Source: JANLSE01 sp038214135 (GTDB taxonomy: Bacteria; Chloroflexota; Chloroflexia; Chloroflexales; Roseiflexaceae). Taken from it: 18,351 nucleotides of DNA. The position numbers were made by a program, and so were the translations under genes. The stretch is taken from NCBI GenBank assembly GCA_038214135.1, contig JBBQSD010000127.1:1-18351 (forward strand), written 5' to 3'. Positions within the stretch are counted from its first letter, which is position 1, and each line of letters begins with the position of its first letter. Under the pieces are notes generated by a model that worked only from the letters and a program-made list of their open reading frames with translations, was not told the origin of the DNA and did not search any database. Below are positions 1-7,155 of the stretch, in pieces.

Positions 1-126
1 GGCGACCCCGCCTGCGGCAAGGGGACCCCGCCTGCGGCAAGGTGACGCTGCCTGCGGCAAGGGGACGCTGCCTGCGGCAAGGGGACGCTGCCTGCGGCAA
101 GGGGACGCTGCCTGCGGCAAGGGGAA
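1..126. repeat. 20-bp tandem repeat array, about six units
   Basis: The ten-mer CCTGCGGCAA recurs exactly every 20 bp at 11, 31, 51, 71, 91 and 111. The alternating ten-mer drifts from GGCGACCCCG through GGGGACCCCG and GGTGACGCTG to a stable GGGGACGCTG. The array starts at the window edge, so it may be longer. Each of the later units holds a mini-palindrome TGCC-TGC-GGCA. A 20-bp period is not a multiple of three, so it is not a protein repeat, although one frame stays open through it into the aminotransferase gene. Confidence 0.9.
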
Positions 127-138
127 AACGAACCCATA

Positions 139-161
139 GCCGCGTGGCTTCAGCCCGCGGC
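139..161. repeat. Palindromic element in the aminotransferase leader
   Basis: GCCGCG (139-144) pairs with CGCGGC (156-161). The inner bases GGCT and AGCC (146-149 and 152-155) extend the stem around a TC loop, with T145 bulged. It lies seven bases upstream of the AAAGGA ribosome binding site. Similar GC-rich palindromes are common dispersed repeats in Chloroflexota. A role in the mRNA leader is possible but unproven. Confidence 0.5.
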
Positions 162-179
162 GTGCTGAAAGGAACCACG

Positions 180-1379
180 ATGCCAATCAAGCTTAGTTCA
201 CGCCTAGAGAAGCTCAGCCCATCGGCGACGGTTGGGCTTGGGGCGAAGATTGCGAACATGCGCGCTCAGGGGATCAATGTGATCTCGTTTGGCCAGGGCG
301 AGCCGGATTTCCCGACGCCAGCGGCGCTCAAGGCTGCCGGGATCGCGGCAATTGAACACAACCAGACCAAGTATACGGCGGTTGGTGGCCCAGCCGAACT
401 ACGCAATGCACTCGCTAAACGTGTCAGCGCCGATACAGGCATCCACTACAGCGCTGCCCAGGTTTCGGCCACAACCGGCGCGAAAGAAGGTTTGTTCCTG
501 GCCTTCCTGGCGATCTGTGATGCAGGCGATGAGGTGATCATTCCAGCGCCCTATTGGGTCAGCTATGTGGACCAGGCCCAACTGGCTGGCGCAACGCCGG
601 TGATCGTTAGTGCTGGGCCAGAACTGGGCTTCAAGATCACGCCCGATCAGTTGCGCGCTGCGCTGACCCCACGCACCAAAATCTTTATGTTGAATTCGCC
701 CTCCAACCCAACCGGCGCTGTCTATAGTGCTACTGAATTACGGGCGTTGGCCGATGTGTTGATCGATAGCGATGTGATTGTGATCAGCGATGAGATCTAT
801 GATGCAATTACATATGGGCCATATGCGCGCTGGCTGCGGGTCGTCCCAGAATTCGCCAACCGAACCCTGGTGGTCAATGGCGCTTCCAAATCATATGCGA
901 TGACCGGCTGGCGCTTTGGGTATATTGCTGGGCCGAGCGCAATCATGGAAGGCATCAAGGGTATTCAAAGCCATTCTACTAGCCACACATCCTCGGTGAC
1001 GCAGGCTGCGGCATTACCAGCCTATGATGGCAGTATCGATCTGACAAGTGAGGTTGCTGGTATGGTCGCTGCATTTCGTGAGCGGCGCGACAGGATTGTG
1101 AGCCTGTTACACGACATCCCCGGTGTGGCGATTGGCTTGCCGGATGGTGCCTTTTATGCCTTCCCCGATGTTCGTGGCCTCTTTGGGCGCGAACTAGCCG
1201 GTGGGGTGATCTGCCACGATGATGATGAACTCGCGGCATTTCTGCTCGAAAAAGCCCAGATCGGCGTTGTTCCGGGATCGGCATTTGGCGCACCAGGCTT
1301 CATCCGGCTTTCGTATGCGACCAGTATGCAGCAGATTGAAGAGGGCATGCGCCGCTTTGCTGAAGCCGTCGGTGCGTGA
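180..1379 (+). CDS. Class I/II pyridoxal-phosphate aminotransferase (aspartate aminotransferase family)
   Basis: A 399-residue fold-type I PLP aminotransferase, the normal length for the AspB/AspC I-gamma subgroup. It should transfer an amino group between an amino acid (aspartate is likely) and 2-oxoglutarate in the cytoplasm. Visible motifs are the N-terminal FGQGEPDFPTP segment, SNPTGAVYS, SDEIYD, the PLP-lysine motif GASKSYAMTGWRFGY with Lys237 as the Schiff-base residue, and FIRLSYATS near the end carrying the carboxylate-binding Arg. The ATG at 180 is chosen because AAAGGA lies at 168-173 with six bases of spacing and because homologues start near this point; the open frame upstream to 42 only runs through tandem repeats. 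Substrate is inferred from the family; other amino acids are possible. It converges on a - strand membrane protein gene. Confidence 0.9.
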   Translation: MPIKLSSRLEKLSPSATVGLGAKIANMRAQGINVISFGQGEPDFPTPAALKAAGIAAIEHNQTKYTAVGGPAELRNALAKRVSADTGIHYSAAQVSATTGAKEGLFLAFLAICDAGDEVIIPAPYWVSYVDQAQLAGATPVIVSAGPELGFKITPDQLRAALTPRTKIFMLNSPSNPTGAVYSATELRALADVLIDSDVIVISDEIYDAITYGPYARWLRVVPEFANRTLVVNGASKSYAMTGWRFGYIAGPSAIMEGIKGIQSHSTSHTSSVTQAAALPAYDGSIDLTSEVAGMVAAFRERRDRIVSLLHDIPGVAIGLPDGAFYAFPDVRGLFGRELAGGVICHDDDELAAFLLEKAQIGVVPGSAFGAPGFIRLSYATSMQQIEEGMRRFAEAVGA

Positions 1380-1381
1380 TG

Positions 1382-1445
1382 TACGGCCGCAGAGACGCAA
1401 CATTATAGCGGATGTAAAGACGCAACATTTTGCGTCTCTACGGCC
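1382..1445. repeat. GTAGAGACGCAA-type inverted repeat, possible bidirectional terminator
   Basis: Three related arms occur: GGCCGCAGAGACGCAA (1385-1400), GTAAAGACGCAA (1414-1425) and the inverted TTGCGTCTCTACGGCC (1430-1445). The second and third make a tight hairpin with a CATT loop and a 12-bp stem with one mismatch; the first and third make a 16-bp stem with one mismatch. A TTTTT run follows on the + strand at 1452. It sits between convergent genes, which fits a terminator, but the family is a dispersed repeat. The last codons of the - strand membrane protein are read from it. Confidence 0.7.
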
Positions 1446-2302
1446 TGGACGTTTTTGAGCAACAGAATCGCCAACACGAGATTCGCTAGGGTCAGGGCTG
1501 GAAAGATCAACAGCTCAACACCACTTGTCGCCACCCCAACACGCAGCATGTTGAAGCCCATGGTGCTGACTGCCGCACCGAGTGTTAGTATTTTCATCAC
1601 AGCCACTGATGCAAGCAGATAGCCCCATGGATTGCGGCGCAGCAGCAGGATGCCTGCCAGGAAGCTGAGTGGCACAATCAGGCCGAGATCCATTGCCTGA
1701 ATACCGAGCGTTGTGAGATTCTCTAGTGCTGGTGTCTGCCCTTGGAGAAGCGCTGGCACAATCCGCCCTAGCCAGGCCAACAGCAGAAATGTTCCTGCCA
1801 GAAACAGAACTCCAGCGATGCTACGCCTCGGGAGATGTGTGGAGAAGTGCTGTGGCAACTCGGCCAGGTTGAACGAGAGCATCGCCAGAATAAAGGCAAA
1901 CAGGCTTAGTGAGAAGAGCGCGACATACACCAGAAAAAGCTGGTTGTACGCTGTTAAAAAGGTCATGGACATATAGGTGTAGAGCATATAGCCGAGCGTG
2001 CCGGTGAGCAACAGCAGCCCGCGCAACGAGCCGCGCAGAGCTAACCAGGCGGACACGATGAGGAGCGGTAGGCCCAGTAGGAGCGTTATCACATCAGTTG
2101 CCTGCTCCTGAGCCGCAATGCTCACCGTATCATAGCGATACAGGCCACTGCCCATGAGCGTGACACTTTCGCCACGGCTTGAGGTGAATTGATATGGCGG
2201 ACCATCGCTCGACCAGAATAACCCAGCACTGGCAGCAAGCAGCGCAAGGATACCGATCAGCGGAACGAGCCAACAGAGTGCTTGCCTATATTTCATTGTC
2301 AT
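1403..2302 (-). CDS. Polytopic membrane protein of unknown function
   Basis: A 299-residue, very hydrophobic protein with about eight predicted membrane segments, near residues 11-31, 72-90, 95-115, 122-145, 161-185, 204-221, 229-250 and 262-285. A polar loop of about 40 residues between the first two segments is probably extracytoplasmic. I recognise no catalytic motif and no named family. The ATG at 2302 is used; a second ATG lies two codons later and the ribosome binding site is weak in either case. The final residues (VETQNVASLHPL) come from the dispersed repeat at 1382-1445, so the original C-terminus may have been replaced when that repeat arrived. It follows the small gene at 2570-2962 after 267 bp in which I see no other gene and no clear promoter. 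Confidence 0.75.
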   Translation of the reverse strand: MTMKYRQALCWLVPLIGILALLAASAGLFWSSDGPPYQFTSSRGESVTLMGSGLYRYDTVSIAAQEQATDVITLLLGLPLLIVSAWLALRGSLRGLLLLTGTLGYMLYTYMSMTFLTAYNQLFLVYVALFSLSLFAFILAMLSFNLAELPQHFSTHLPRRSIAGVLFLAGTFLLLAWLGRIVPALLQGQTPALENLTTLGIQAMDLGLIVPLSFLAGILLLRRNPWGYLLASVAVMKILTLGAAVSTMGFNMLRVGVATSGVELLIFPALTLANLVLAILLLKNVQAVETQNVASLHPL

Positions 2303-2569
2303 AGATTAAATCCATCTTTCTGCATGCAGCGGTAGAGTAGACTGCATAGGTGTGTTGTTGGGTGAGGGCAAGAGGCAGGCAGAGATGCAGGGGAGGATGG
2401 AACGATAATGTTGGGCGGAACCTCTTGCATCTACACTATACAGCGCGAGTGCAGCGCTGGGTGATACGAAGTGGCTACGCTGGGGAAACGCTCGTTTACT
2501 ATTGAGATCATTCTGGTTGTGCGGAGTAACGATACACGAGCGCTGGTTACGGCGCTTTTGGAACAAAGG

Positions 2570-2962
2570 CTACTGACAGGCAACCCGATAGCGCAGATTG
2601 ATCACAGCATTGCTGCGATCACCAAGCAACTCGGCACGCTCGCACATGTGTAGCAGCCAGATCTGCGAATTGCGTACATAGATCGTCTTGTATTTTTCGG
2701 TGTCGCCCCATTGGTAATAATCGGTTGCTAGCGTCCACCCGCTAACACTGAGTCGGCGGGCAATCACTGTTTGCCAGCCATCGCTTGGGTTTGGCATCTG
2801 ATAGGTGATCGTACGCTCGCCTGGTGCGACATCGCGCACACGAATGTCAGTGGCTCCAGGAGCGACGAATGTTAAGGTGGCACGCCGAACTATCGCCCAA
2901 CCTGCCAGGCCACAGGCAATCAGGATGATCAGCAAGCATAGGATAGCGTTTTTATGGGACAT
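2570..2962 (-). CDS. Small signal-anchored protein, unknown function
   Basis: A 130-residue protein starting MSHKN, with one hydrophobic segment at about residues 6-26 followed by two arginines, then a polar domain of about 100 residues rich in beta-like stretches. It is probably tethered to the membrane or exported. I recognise no family. The frame stays open further upstream, but that part is read from a dispersed CCCCTCTCCC repeat, so the ATG at 2962 is the likely start. It lies downstream of the GH4 gene on the same strand, separated by about 117 bp of repeats. A function in sugar use is only a guess from position. Confidence 0.6.
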   Translation of the reverse strand: MSHKNAILCLLIILIACGLAGWAIVRRATLTFVAPGATDIRVRDVAPGERTITYQMPNPSDGWQTVIARRLSVSGWTLATDYYQWGDTEKYKTIYVRNSQIWLLHMCERAELLGDRSNAVINLRYRVACQ

Positions 2963-2981
2963 GCCATCCCCGCGCCCCTCA

Positions 2982-3007
2982 CCCCTCTCCCACGCCGGGG
3001 AGAGGGG
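2982..3007. repeat. CCCCTCTCCC palindromic repeat
   Basis: CCCCTCTCCC (2982-2991) pairs perfectly with GGGAGAGGGG (2998-3007) around an ACGCCG loop. This is a widely dispersed REP-like palindrome. It lies just upstream of the small gene that starts at 2962. Confidence 0.75.
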
Positions 3008-3030
3008 GAATTGCTGCATTGCGAACCCTT

Positions 3031-3075
3031 CGCGCCCTTCCCATTGGAGGGGCGGGGTTGGGGAGAGGGGTGAAG
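3031..3075. repeat. Second copy of the CCCCTCTCCC repeat family
   Basis: CGCCCTTCC (3033-3041) pairs with GGAGGGGCG (3046-3054) with one G-T pair, followed by GGGGTTGGGGAGAGGGG. Read on the - strand it gives CACCCCTCTCCCC, the same family as 2982-3007. It begins a few bases past the GH4 stop codon and could act as that gene's 3' hairpin. Confidence 0.65.
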
Positions 3076-3079
3076 GTGC

Positions 3080-4408
3080 TTAAAACTGTGGCAGCCAGCG
3101 CCGTTGCGCCTCGAACAGTTCGCCAACCATTGCGTGGATCTGTGGCAGCGTGCAGACAGCGGCGGTCAGTGGATCGAGCATCACCGCATGATGGATCGCC
3201 TCAACATCGCCGGTCAACGCGGCATGGACGATCAACTCCTGCACATTGATGTTCGTACGGTTCAGTGCTGCCAACTGTGGTGGGTAATTATCGACACGAG
3301 TCGGCTGGATGCCATTGCCATCAACCAAACAGGGAACTTCGACACAGCAGCCAATTGGCAGGTTTGGAATGAGATCGCGGTTTGGCACATTGCCATTGAT
3401 CCGTGTCGGTTGGTTGGTTTCGATTGCCTCCATGATCGCCGATCCATACTCGTGCGTTCGCACGGTTGGCGGCGTCTTGGTTCCGCTGATCAGCGCCTCA
3501 TAATCCTGCTGTGAGTAGGCCAGCCGTTCGATGCAATGGCGCAGATACCCACCAGTGCGGCCATAATCAAACCAATGGTTGACATGATCGCTGAAGCGTG
3601 GCACCAGATCCTCATTTATCATCTGGGCACTCTTGCGGAAGTAGGGCACATATTCGCTGGCATGGCCGCTCGATTCCGTCACAAAGCGGCCAAAATATTT
3701 CATCATCTCGATCCGTACTGGCTCCTGGGCATAGATCTCGGATCGCTCGATGGCCTTCCAGATCCGTGGGTACAGATCCTCGCTGCCACGCCGAAAGCTC
3801 AGGAAGAATGCCTGATGATTGATTCCAGCGCAATGGAAGACAACATCATCATATGGTACATCGATCCAGTTCGCCAGCATCTCGCTGGTGCCCTGAACAC
3901 TATGGCACAGCCCGACATGTGGCCGCCCGGTGGCTCTGTCGAAGGCCCAGCAGTTAGCTGCCATTGGGTTGACATAATTTAGTAGAAGTGCATTCGGGGC
4001 GAGTTCATCCAGATCGCGCCCGAGGCCAATCAGCACTGGAATTGTGCGTAGCGAGCGGAAGACCCCACCAGGGCCGAGGGTATCGCCGACACACTGTTCG
4101 ACGCCATAGCGCTGCGGGATTTCGATATCCAGCGCATAGGCCTCAAGCCCGCCCTGCTGGAAGGTCGTTATCACATAATCGGCACCACGCACAGCCTCGC
4201 GTTGGTCGGTGGTTGCTTCGACTTTGGCGTTCAGTTTGCGCCCATCGATCAGCGATTGTACGAGATCGCGTGCCTGCGACAAGCGGGTGGCGTCGATATC
4301 CATCAGAGTGATGGTACTATTCTGGAGCGCCGGAGTCAGCAGAATATCGCTGCATAGGTTGCGTGTGAATACAACGCTACCGGCACCAATAAAGGTAATC
4401 TTAGGCAT
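3080..4408 (-). CDS. melA: GH4 alpha-galactosidase (MelA family)
   Basis: A 442-residue glycoside hydrolase family 4 enzyme, close in length to E. coli MelA. The family cleaves alpha-galactosides such as melibiose in the cytoplasm by an NAD+- and Mn2+-dependent redox-elimination mechanism. Seen: Rossmann motif FIGAGSVVFT at residues 6-15, LMDID at 35-39, GDTLGPGG (108-115), LNYVNPMA with Asn147, GLCHSVQGT with the metal ligand Cys168, and AGINHQAFF with the metal ligand His198. The ATG at 4408 is chosen because MPKITFIGAG is the family start; the upstream extension only overlaps the preceding gene. That ATG overlaps the stop of the DUF4870-like gene (ATGCCTAA, eight bases), implying translational coupling; AAAGGA lies about 12 bases upstream. 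Another GH4 specificity (glucosidase, glucuronidase) is possible, but the motif pattern is most like MelA. Confidence 0.9.
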   Translation of the reverse strand: MPKITFIGAGSVVFTRNLCSDILLTPALQNSTITLMDIDATRLSQARDLVQSLIDGRKLNAKVEATTDQREAVRGADYVITTFQQGGLEAYALDIEIPQRYGVEQCVGDTLGPGGVFRSLRTIPVLIGLGRDLDELAPNALLLNYVNPMAANCWAFDRATGRPHVGLCHSVQGTSEMLANWIDVPYDDVVFHCAGINHQAFFLSFRRGSEDLYPRIWKAIERSEIYAQEPVRIEMMKYFGRFVTESSGHASEYVPYFRKSAQMINEDLVPRFSDHVNHWFDYGRTGGYLRHCIERLAYSQQDYEALISGTKTPPTVRTHEYGSAIMEAIETNQPTRINGNVPNRDLIPNLPIGCCVEVPCLVDGNGIQPTRVDNYPPQLAALNRTNINVQELIVHAALTGDVEAIHHAVMLDPLTAAVCTLPQIHAMVGELFEAQRRWLPQF

Positions 4409-4820
4409 CGAACGTTGTTGTCCTTTCAATTGGTTCAGTCGTGATTTCAGCTTGGTTACTAGCCGATGCGCTACCCCAGGATGCGGCCCATGCACCAAAG
4501 AATGGAATTGGTTGAACCTCGCCCTTGAGGCTACTGATGATACCCGCAATCCAGCCGATCAAAACCCCTACATAGGCAGCAATAACCAATGCAAACAGAA
4601 CGACGCCAAGCATGCCGCCGATCAGTGGCATCCAGGCCAATATCCAGGCGGCTATGGCCCAAATTAGCGGTGTGGCGATGGTGACGATTGCCAAGCAGAG
4701 TGATTGCCGTGCATGAAACACTGCAAATGGATCATCGCGCCGCGCCATCAGCACAAACAATGCACCCGGCAGGCTCAGCAGGTAGCTGAGCAACGCGAGA
4801 TAGCGGCTCGATCTGCTCAC
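4401..4820 (-). CDS. DUF4870/Tic20-like small membrane protein
   Basis: A 139-residue protein with three to four hydrophobic segments (about 7-26, 40-62 and 66-92) and the pattern DDPFAVFHARQS at residues 29-40, which resembles the conserved FHA-rich stretch of DUF4870 proteins. No biochemical function is established for that family. The start is GTG at 4820, and it overlaps the oppF stop in GTGA. The gene's own stop overlaps the GH4 start. It is therefore locked between a transporter ATPase and a glycosidase in one transcription unit. The polar tail after residue 110 is variable. The family assignment rests on one motif and the topology, so it is moderate. Confidence 0.75.
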   Translation of the reverse strand: MSRSSRYLALLSYLLSLPGALFVLMARRDDPFAVFHARQSLCLAIVTIATPLIWAIAAWILAWMPLIGGMLGVVLFALVIAAYVGVLIGWIAGIISSLKGEVQPIPFFGAWAASWGSASASNQAEITTEPIERTTTFDA

Positions 4821-5833
4821 GATACGACCTCGATCCCCTGCAGATGCAATTCCTTTGCGAAATGGCAGCTCGCATAATGCTCTGGTTCGACAAGCACCAG
4901 CGATGGTGGTTCGACCTTGCAGATATCTTTGGCATAGCGGCAGCGGGTGTGAAACACACAGCCAGATGGTGGGTTGGCTGGGCTGGGAATCTCACCCGAT
5001 AGCATGATCCGCTTCTGTTTAATATCTGGATCGGCTGGTGGAATAGATGAGATCAGCGCCTCGGTATAGGGATGCAACGGGTGTTTCAACAGCGTCTCAG
5101 ATTCAGCCAGTTCGACAATTTTGCCAACATACATCACCGCGATCCTATCGCAGGCGTGTTCCACCACCGAGAGATCATGCGCGATGAACAGCATCGTCAG
5201 GCCTAGGCGTTCGCGTAGCTCCTGCAGCAGATTCAGCACCTGCGCCTGCACCGAAACATCCAAAGCCGAAACGGGTTCGTCGGCGATGATCAGGCGTGGA
5301 TTCAATGCCAATGTGCGTGCTAGGCCAATACGCTGGCGCTGCCCGCCCGAGAACTGGTGCGGATAGCGCTGCATGTAGTTTGGATCGAGTCCAACTGTTT
5401 GCATATGCGTGGCGACCAGATCATCAAGCTCGCGTCCACTGGTGATCTTATGGATCACCAACGGTTCAGCGATCAGATCGCGCACGGTCATGCGTGGATC
5501 CAGTGAGCTGAATGGATCTTGGAAGATCATACGCATCTCGCGGCGCAGTGGCTTCATCTCCTGCTGGCTGATCTTGGCCACGTTGATGCGCTCGCCATCC
5601 TCGGTGCGAAACCAGACCTCGCCATCGGTTGGTTCATATAGGCGCAGAATCGAGCGGCCAGTCGTCGTTTTGCCACAGCCGCTTTCGCCCACCAGCCCCA
5701 ACACCTCCTGCTCACGCAGCGAGAAGCTGACGCCATCGACCGCCTTGACATGGCCGACCAGCCGTTGCATGAAGCCCTGGCGAATCGGGAAGTGCTGCTT
5801 CAGATTGTTGACTTCGAGAATGATGTTTTCCAT
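4817..5833 (-). CDS. oppF: Oligopeptide/dipeptide (or oligosaccharide) ABC transporter ATPase, OppF/DppF type
   Basis: A complete 338-residue ABC ATPase. Walker A is GESGCGKTT (49-57), the Q-loop Gln is at 105, the signature is FSGGQRQR (161-168), Walker B is LIIADEP (181-187) with Glu186, and the switch His is 219. After about residue 250 comes the oligo_HPY region with HPYTEAL and four cysteines (292, 298, 305, 323) typical of the OppD/OppF class. OppF pairs with OppD to power uptake through OppB/OppC permeases. Members of this class also import oligosaccharides, and the GH4 gene downstream favours a sugar. ATG at 5833 is the family start (MENIILEVNNL). Its OppD partner upstream is truncated and no permease gene is in the window, so in this state it could work only with subunits encoded elsewhere. 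Confidence 0.92.
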   Translation of the reverse strand: MENIILEVNNLKQHFPIRQGFMQRLVGHVKAVDGVSFSLREQEVLGLVGESGCGKTTTGRSILRLYEPTDGEVWFRTEDGERINVAKISQQEMKPLRREMRMIFQDPFSSLDPRMTVRDLIAEPLVIHKITSGRELDDLVATHMQTVGLDPNYMQRYPHQFSGGQRQRIGLARTLALNPRLIIADEPVSALDVSVQAQVLNLLQELRERLGLTMLFIAHDLSVVEHACDRIAVMYVGKIVELAESETLLKHPLHPYTEALISSIPPADPDIKQKRIMLSGEIPSPANPPSGCVFHTRCRYAKDICKVEPPSLVLVEPEHYASCHFAKELHLQGIEVVS

Positions 5834-5841
5834 ATGTATTC

Positions 5842-5943
5842 AGGAGTCAGGAGTCGGAATTCAGAATATTCGATGCCTAACTATGTAGCAAATCTCGACA
5901 AAGTGTAGCATTGAAGGATTCTGACTCCTGACTCCTGACTCCT
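5842..5943. repeat. Inverted pair of AGGAGTC heptamer arrays between oppD remnant and oppF
   Basis: Two AGGAGTC heptamers stand at 5842-5855 and three inverted copies (GACTCCT) at 5923-5943, with about 67 bp between. They form a potential long hairpin in the message just upstream of the oppF start. The right array shares bases with the TAG stop of the oppD remnant. Other copies of this repeat lie at about 12974 and 14913-14947. A hairpin here could block or separate translation of oppF; that is inference. Confidence 0.85.
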
Positions 5944-6559
5944 ATACAGTCGAATACGGGTCTACTGCATCACGCAGGCCATCGGCTAGCAGAATGGCCG
6001 GGTTGCACGAGAGTGCTAGGGCGATCATCACACGCTGGCGCATGCCGCCGCTTAGTTGGTGCGGATATTCATTCAACCGCCGCGCCGCATCGCTGATCTG
6101 CACCTTCTCACGCAGCTCTAGTGCGCGGCCCAATGCCTCCTGATTGCCGACATGCTGGTGCAGTTGAACTGTCTCGGCGATCTGCGTGCCAACGCTATAC
6201 AGTGGATTGAGCGATGTCATCGGCTCCTGGAACACCATCGCAATCTCGCCGCCGCGAATATCGCGCATCTGCGAACTCTGTGGGTTCAGCGCCGCAATAT
6301 CAGTAACCTTGCTGCTGCCATTCTGGCCCTGGTACAACAGAATTTGCCCATCGACAATCTTGCCTGGTGGTGATTTGATCAGCCGCATGATCGACATAGC
6401 AGTGATGCTTTTACCGCAGCCGCTCTCGCCAACCAGCCCGAGCGTCTCGTTGCGCTTCAGGGATAGGCTCACGCCATCCACGGCTTTGATCGTCTTGCCC
6501 TCAAGTGTGAAATAGGTTTTGAGGTTCTTGATCTCAAGAATAGTGGTGGCATCCACCAT
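5942..6559 (-). pseudogene. Truncated OppD-type ABC ATPase fused to an apparent OppC/DppC permease tail
   Basis: A 205-residue frame; intact OppD proteins are about 320-340. It has the Walker A GESGCGKS (44-51), Q-loop VFQEP (109-113) and signature QLSGGMRQR (168-176). Then, at NPAILLAD (186-193), where Walker B should read LLADEPTTALD, it reads LLADGLRDAVDPYSTV and stops. The tail GLRDAVDP is the usual ending of OppC/DppC permeases, which often finish LLGDGLRDALDP. So the catalytic Glu, D-loop, switch His and oligo_HPY domain are lost. The simplest reading is a deletion between two LLAD-coding stretches (5981-5992) that removed the end of oppD, anything between, and most of a permease gene. 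An assembly misjoin would look the same. AAGGGA overlaps the stop of the receiver gene and gives a good start at 6559. Confidence 0.8.
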
Positions 6560-6570
6560 GAGCGCATCCC

Positions 6571-6942
6571 TTATATGTGGCTATTTAACAGCCGACGTAC
6601 CGTCTCTACCAGTGTTTTCGGCAATACTGGCTTCACCAGATATGCACTAACACCCAGTTCTGTTCCGCGCAGGCGTTGATCGAGGGTACTGCACACAATT
6701 ACCGGCACATGCTGGCTTGCAGTTGCTGCCTGAATCGCAGATAAGAGCTGCCATCCCAGGCCGTTTGGCTGTGATGGCTCCAGAACAATCGCATCGATAT
6801 GCTGTGTACGGAGCAGATCTAGCACTTCATGCTCGCTAGAACATGCAAATGCTCGATAATCCCGATTGAACTCGCGCATATAGAGTTCACGAGTTGGATC
6901 ATCGGATTCAACAATCAATATAGATTGATCTGCTGTATGCAT
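6571..6942 (-). CDS. Single-domain response-regulator receiver with Glu at the phospho-acceptor site
   Basis: A 123-residue receiver domain with no output domain. ILIVESDDPTREL (8-20) forms the first strand and the acidic pocket, Ser85 and Lys104 (YLVKP) match the conserved Ser/Thr and Lys, but the position that should be Asp reads Glu55 (AIVLEPSQPNG). Asp-to-Glu often mimics the phosphorylated state, so this may be permanently active or a non-phosphorylated adaptor. Start: ATG 6942 is preferred because the earlier ATGs at 6990 and 6975 lack a ribosome binding site and because receivers begin close to the first strand; a weak GTGGA lies upstream. It sits 213 bp after the hybrid kinase gene and 11 nt before the oppD remnant, on the same strand, so it probably belongs to the same regulatory unit. 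Confidence 0.85.
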   Translation of the reverse strand: MHTADQSILIVESDDPTRELYMREFNRDYRAFACSSEHEVLDLLRTQHIDAIVLEPSQPNGLGWQLLSAIQAATASQHVPVIVCSTLDQRLRGTELGVSAYLVKPVLPKTLVETVRRLLNSHI

Positions 6943-7155
6943 CACTGCTATCCACTTGAAGAGCTGGCTGTGCATACGAGCATACGCCATGGAGGTGTGG
7001 TTGTCTCGGAGAATAGTACGGAGTCATCGGACAAAAGCACGCTATTTTAGCTTTCAATCACGCTCCGCAGACCGTAGGCTGATGAATCTTTACCCTGTAA
7101 TTGGGTATGGGTTTTGCGCGCCTGGAGTGCGGCAGCCATGCTGCCCGAACGGCAC

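Noticed and set aside
42..179. N-terminal extension of the aminotransferase to 42
   Set aside because: The added 46 residues are translated from 20-bp repeats and a palindrome, and there is a good ribosome binding site at ATG 180.
2306..2566. Open frame of 86 codons on - in the gap between two membrane protein genes
   Set aside because: No motif, no ribosome binding site, and low-complexity composition; treated as non-coding.
2471..2653. Open frame of 60 codons on +
   Set aside because: It overlaps the 3' end of the small gene on the other strand and has no recognisable features.
3536..3982. 148-codon open frame on + inside the GH4 gene
   Set aside because: Antisense to a clear GH4 coding sequence; no domain recognised.
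7131..7145. GGCAGC-CAT-GCTGCC hairpin as terminator of the hybrid kinase gene
   Set aside because: The stem is perfect but no T-run follows on the - strand, so a terminator is not supported.
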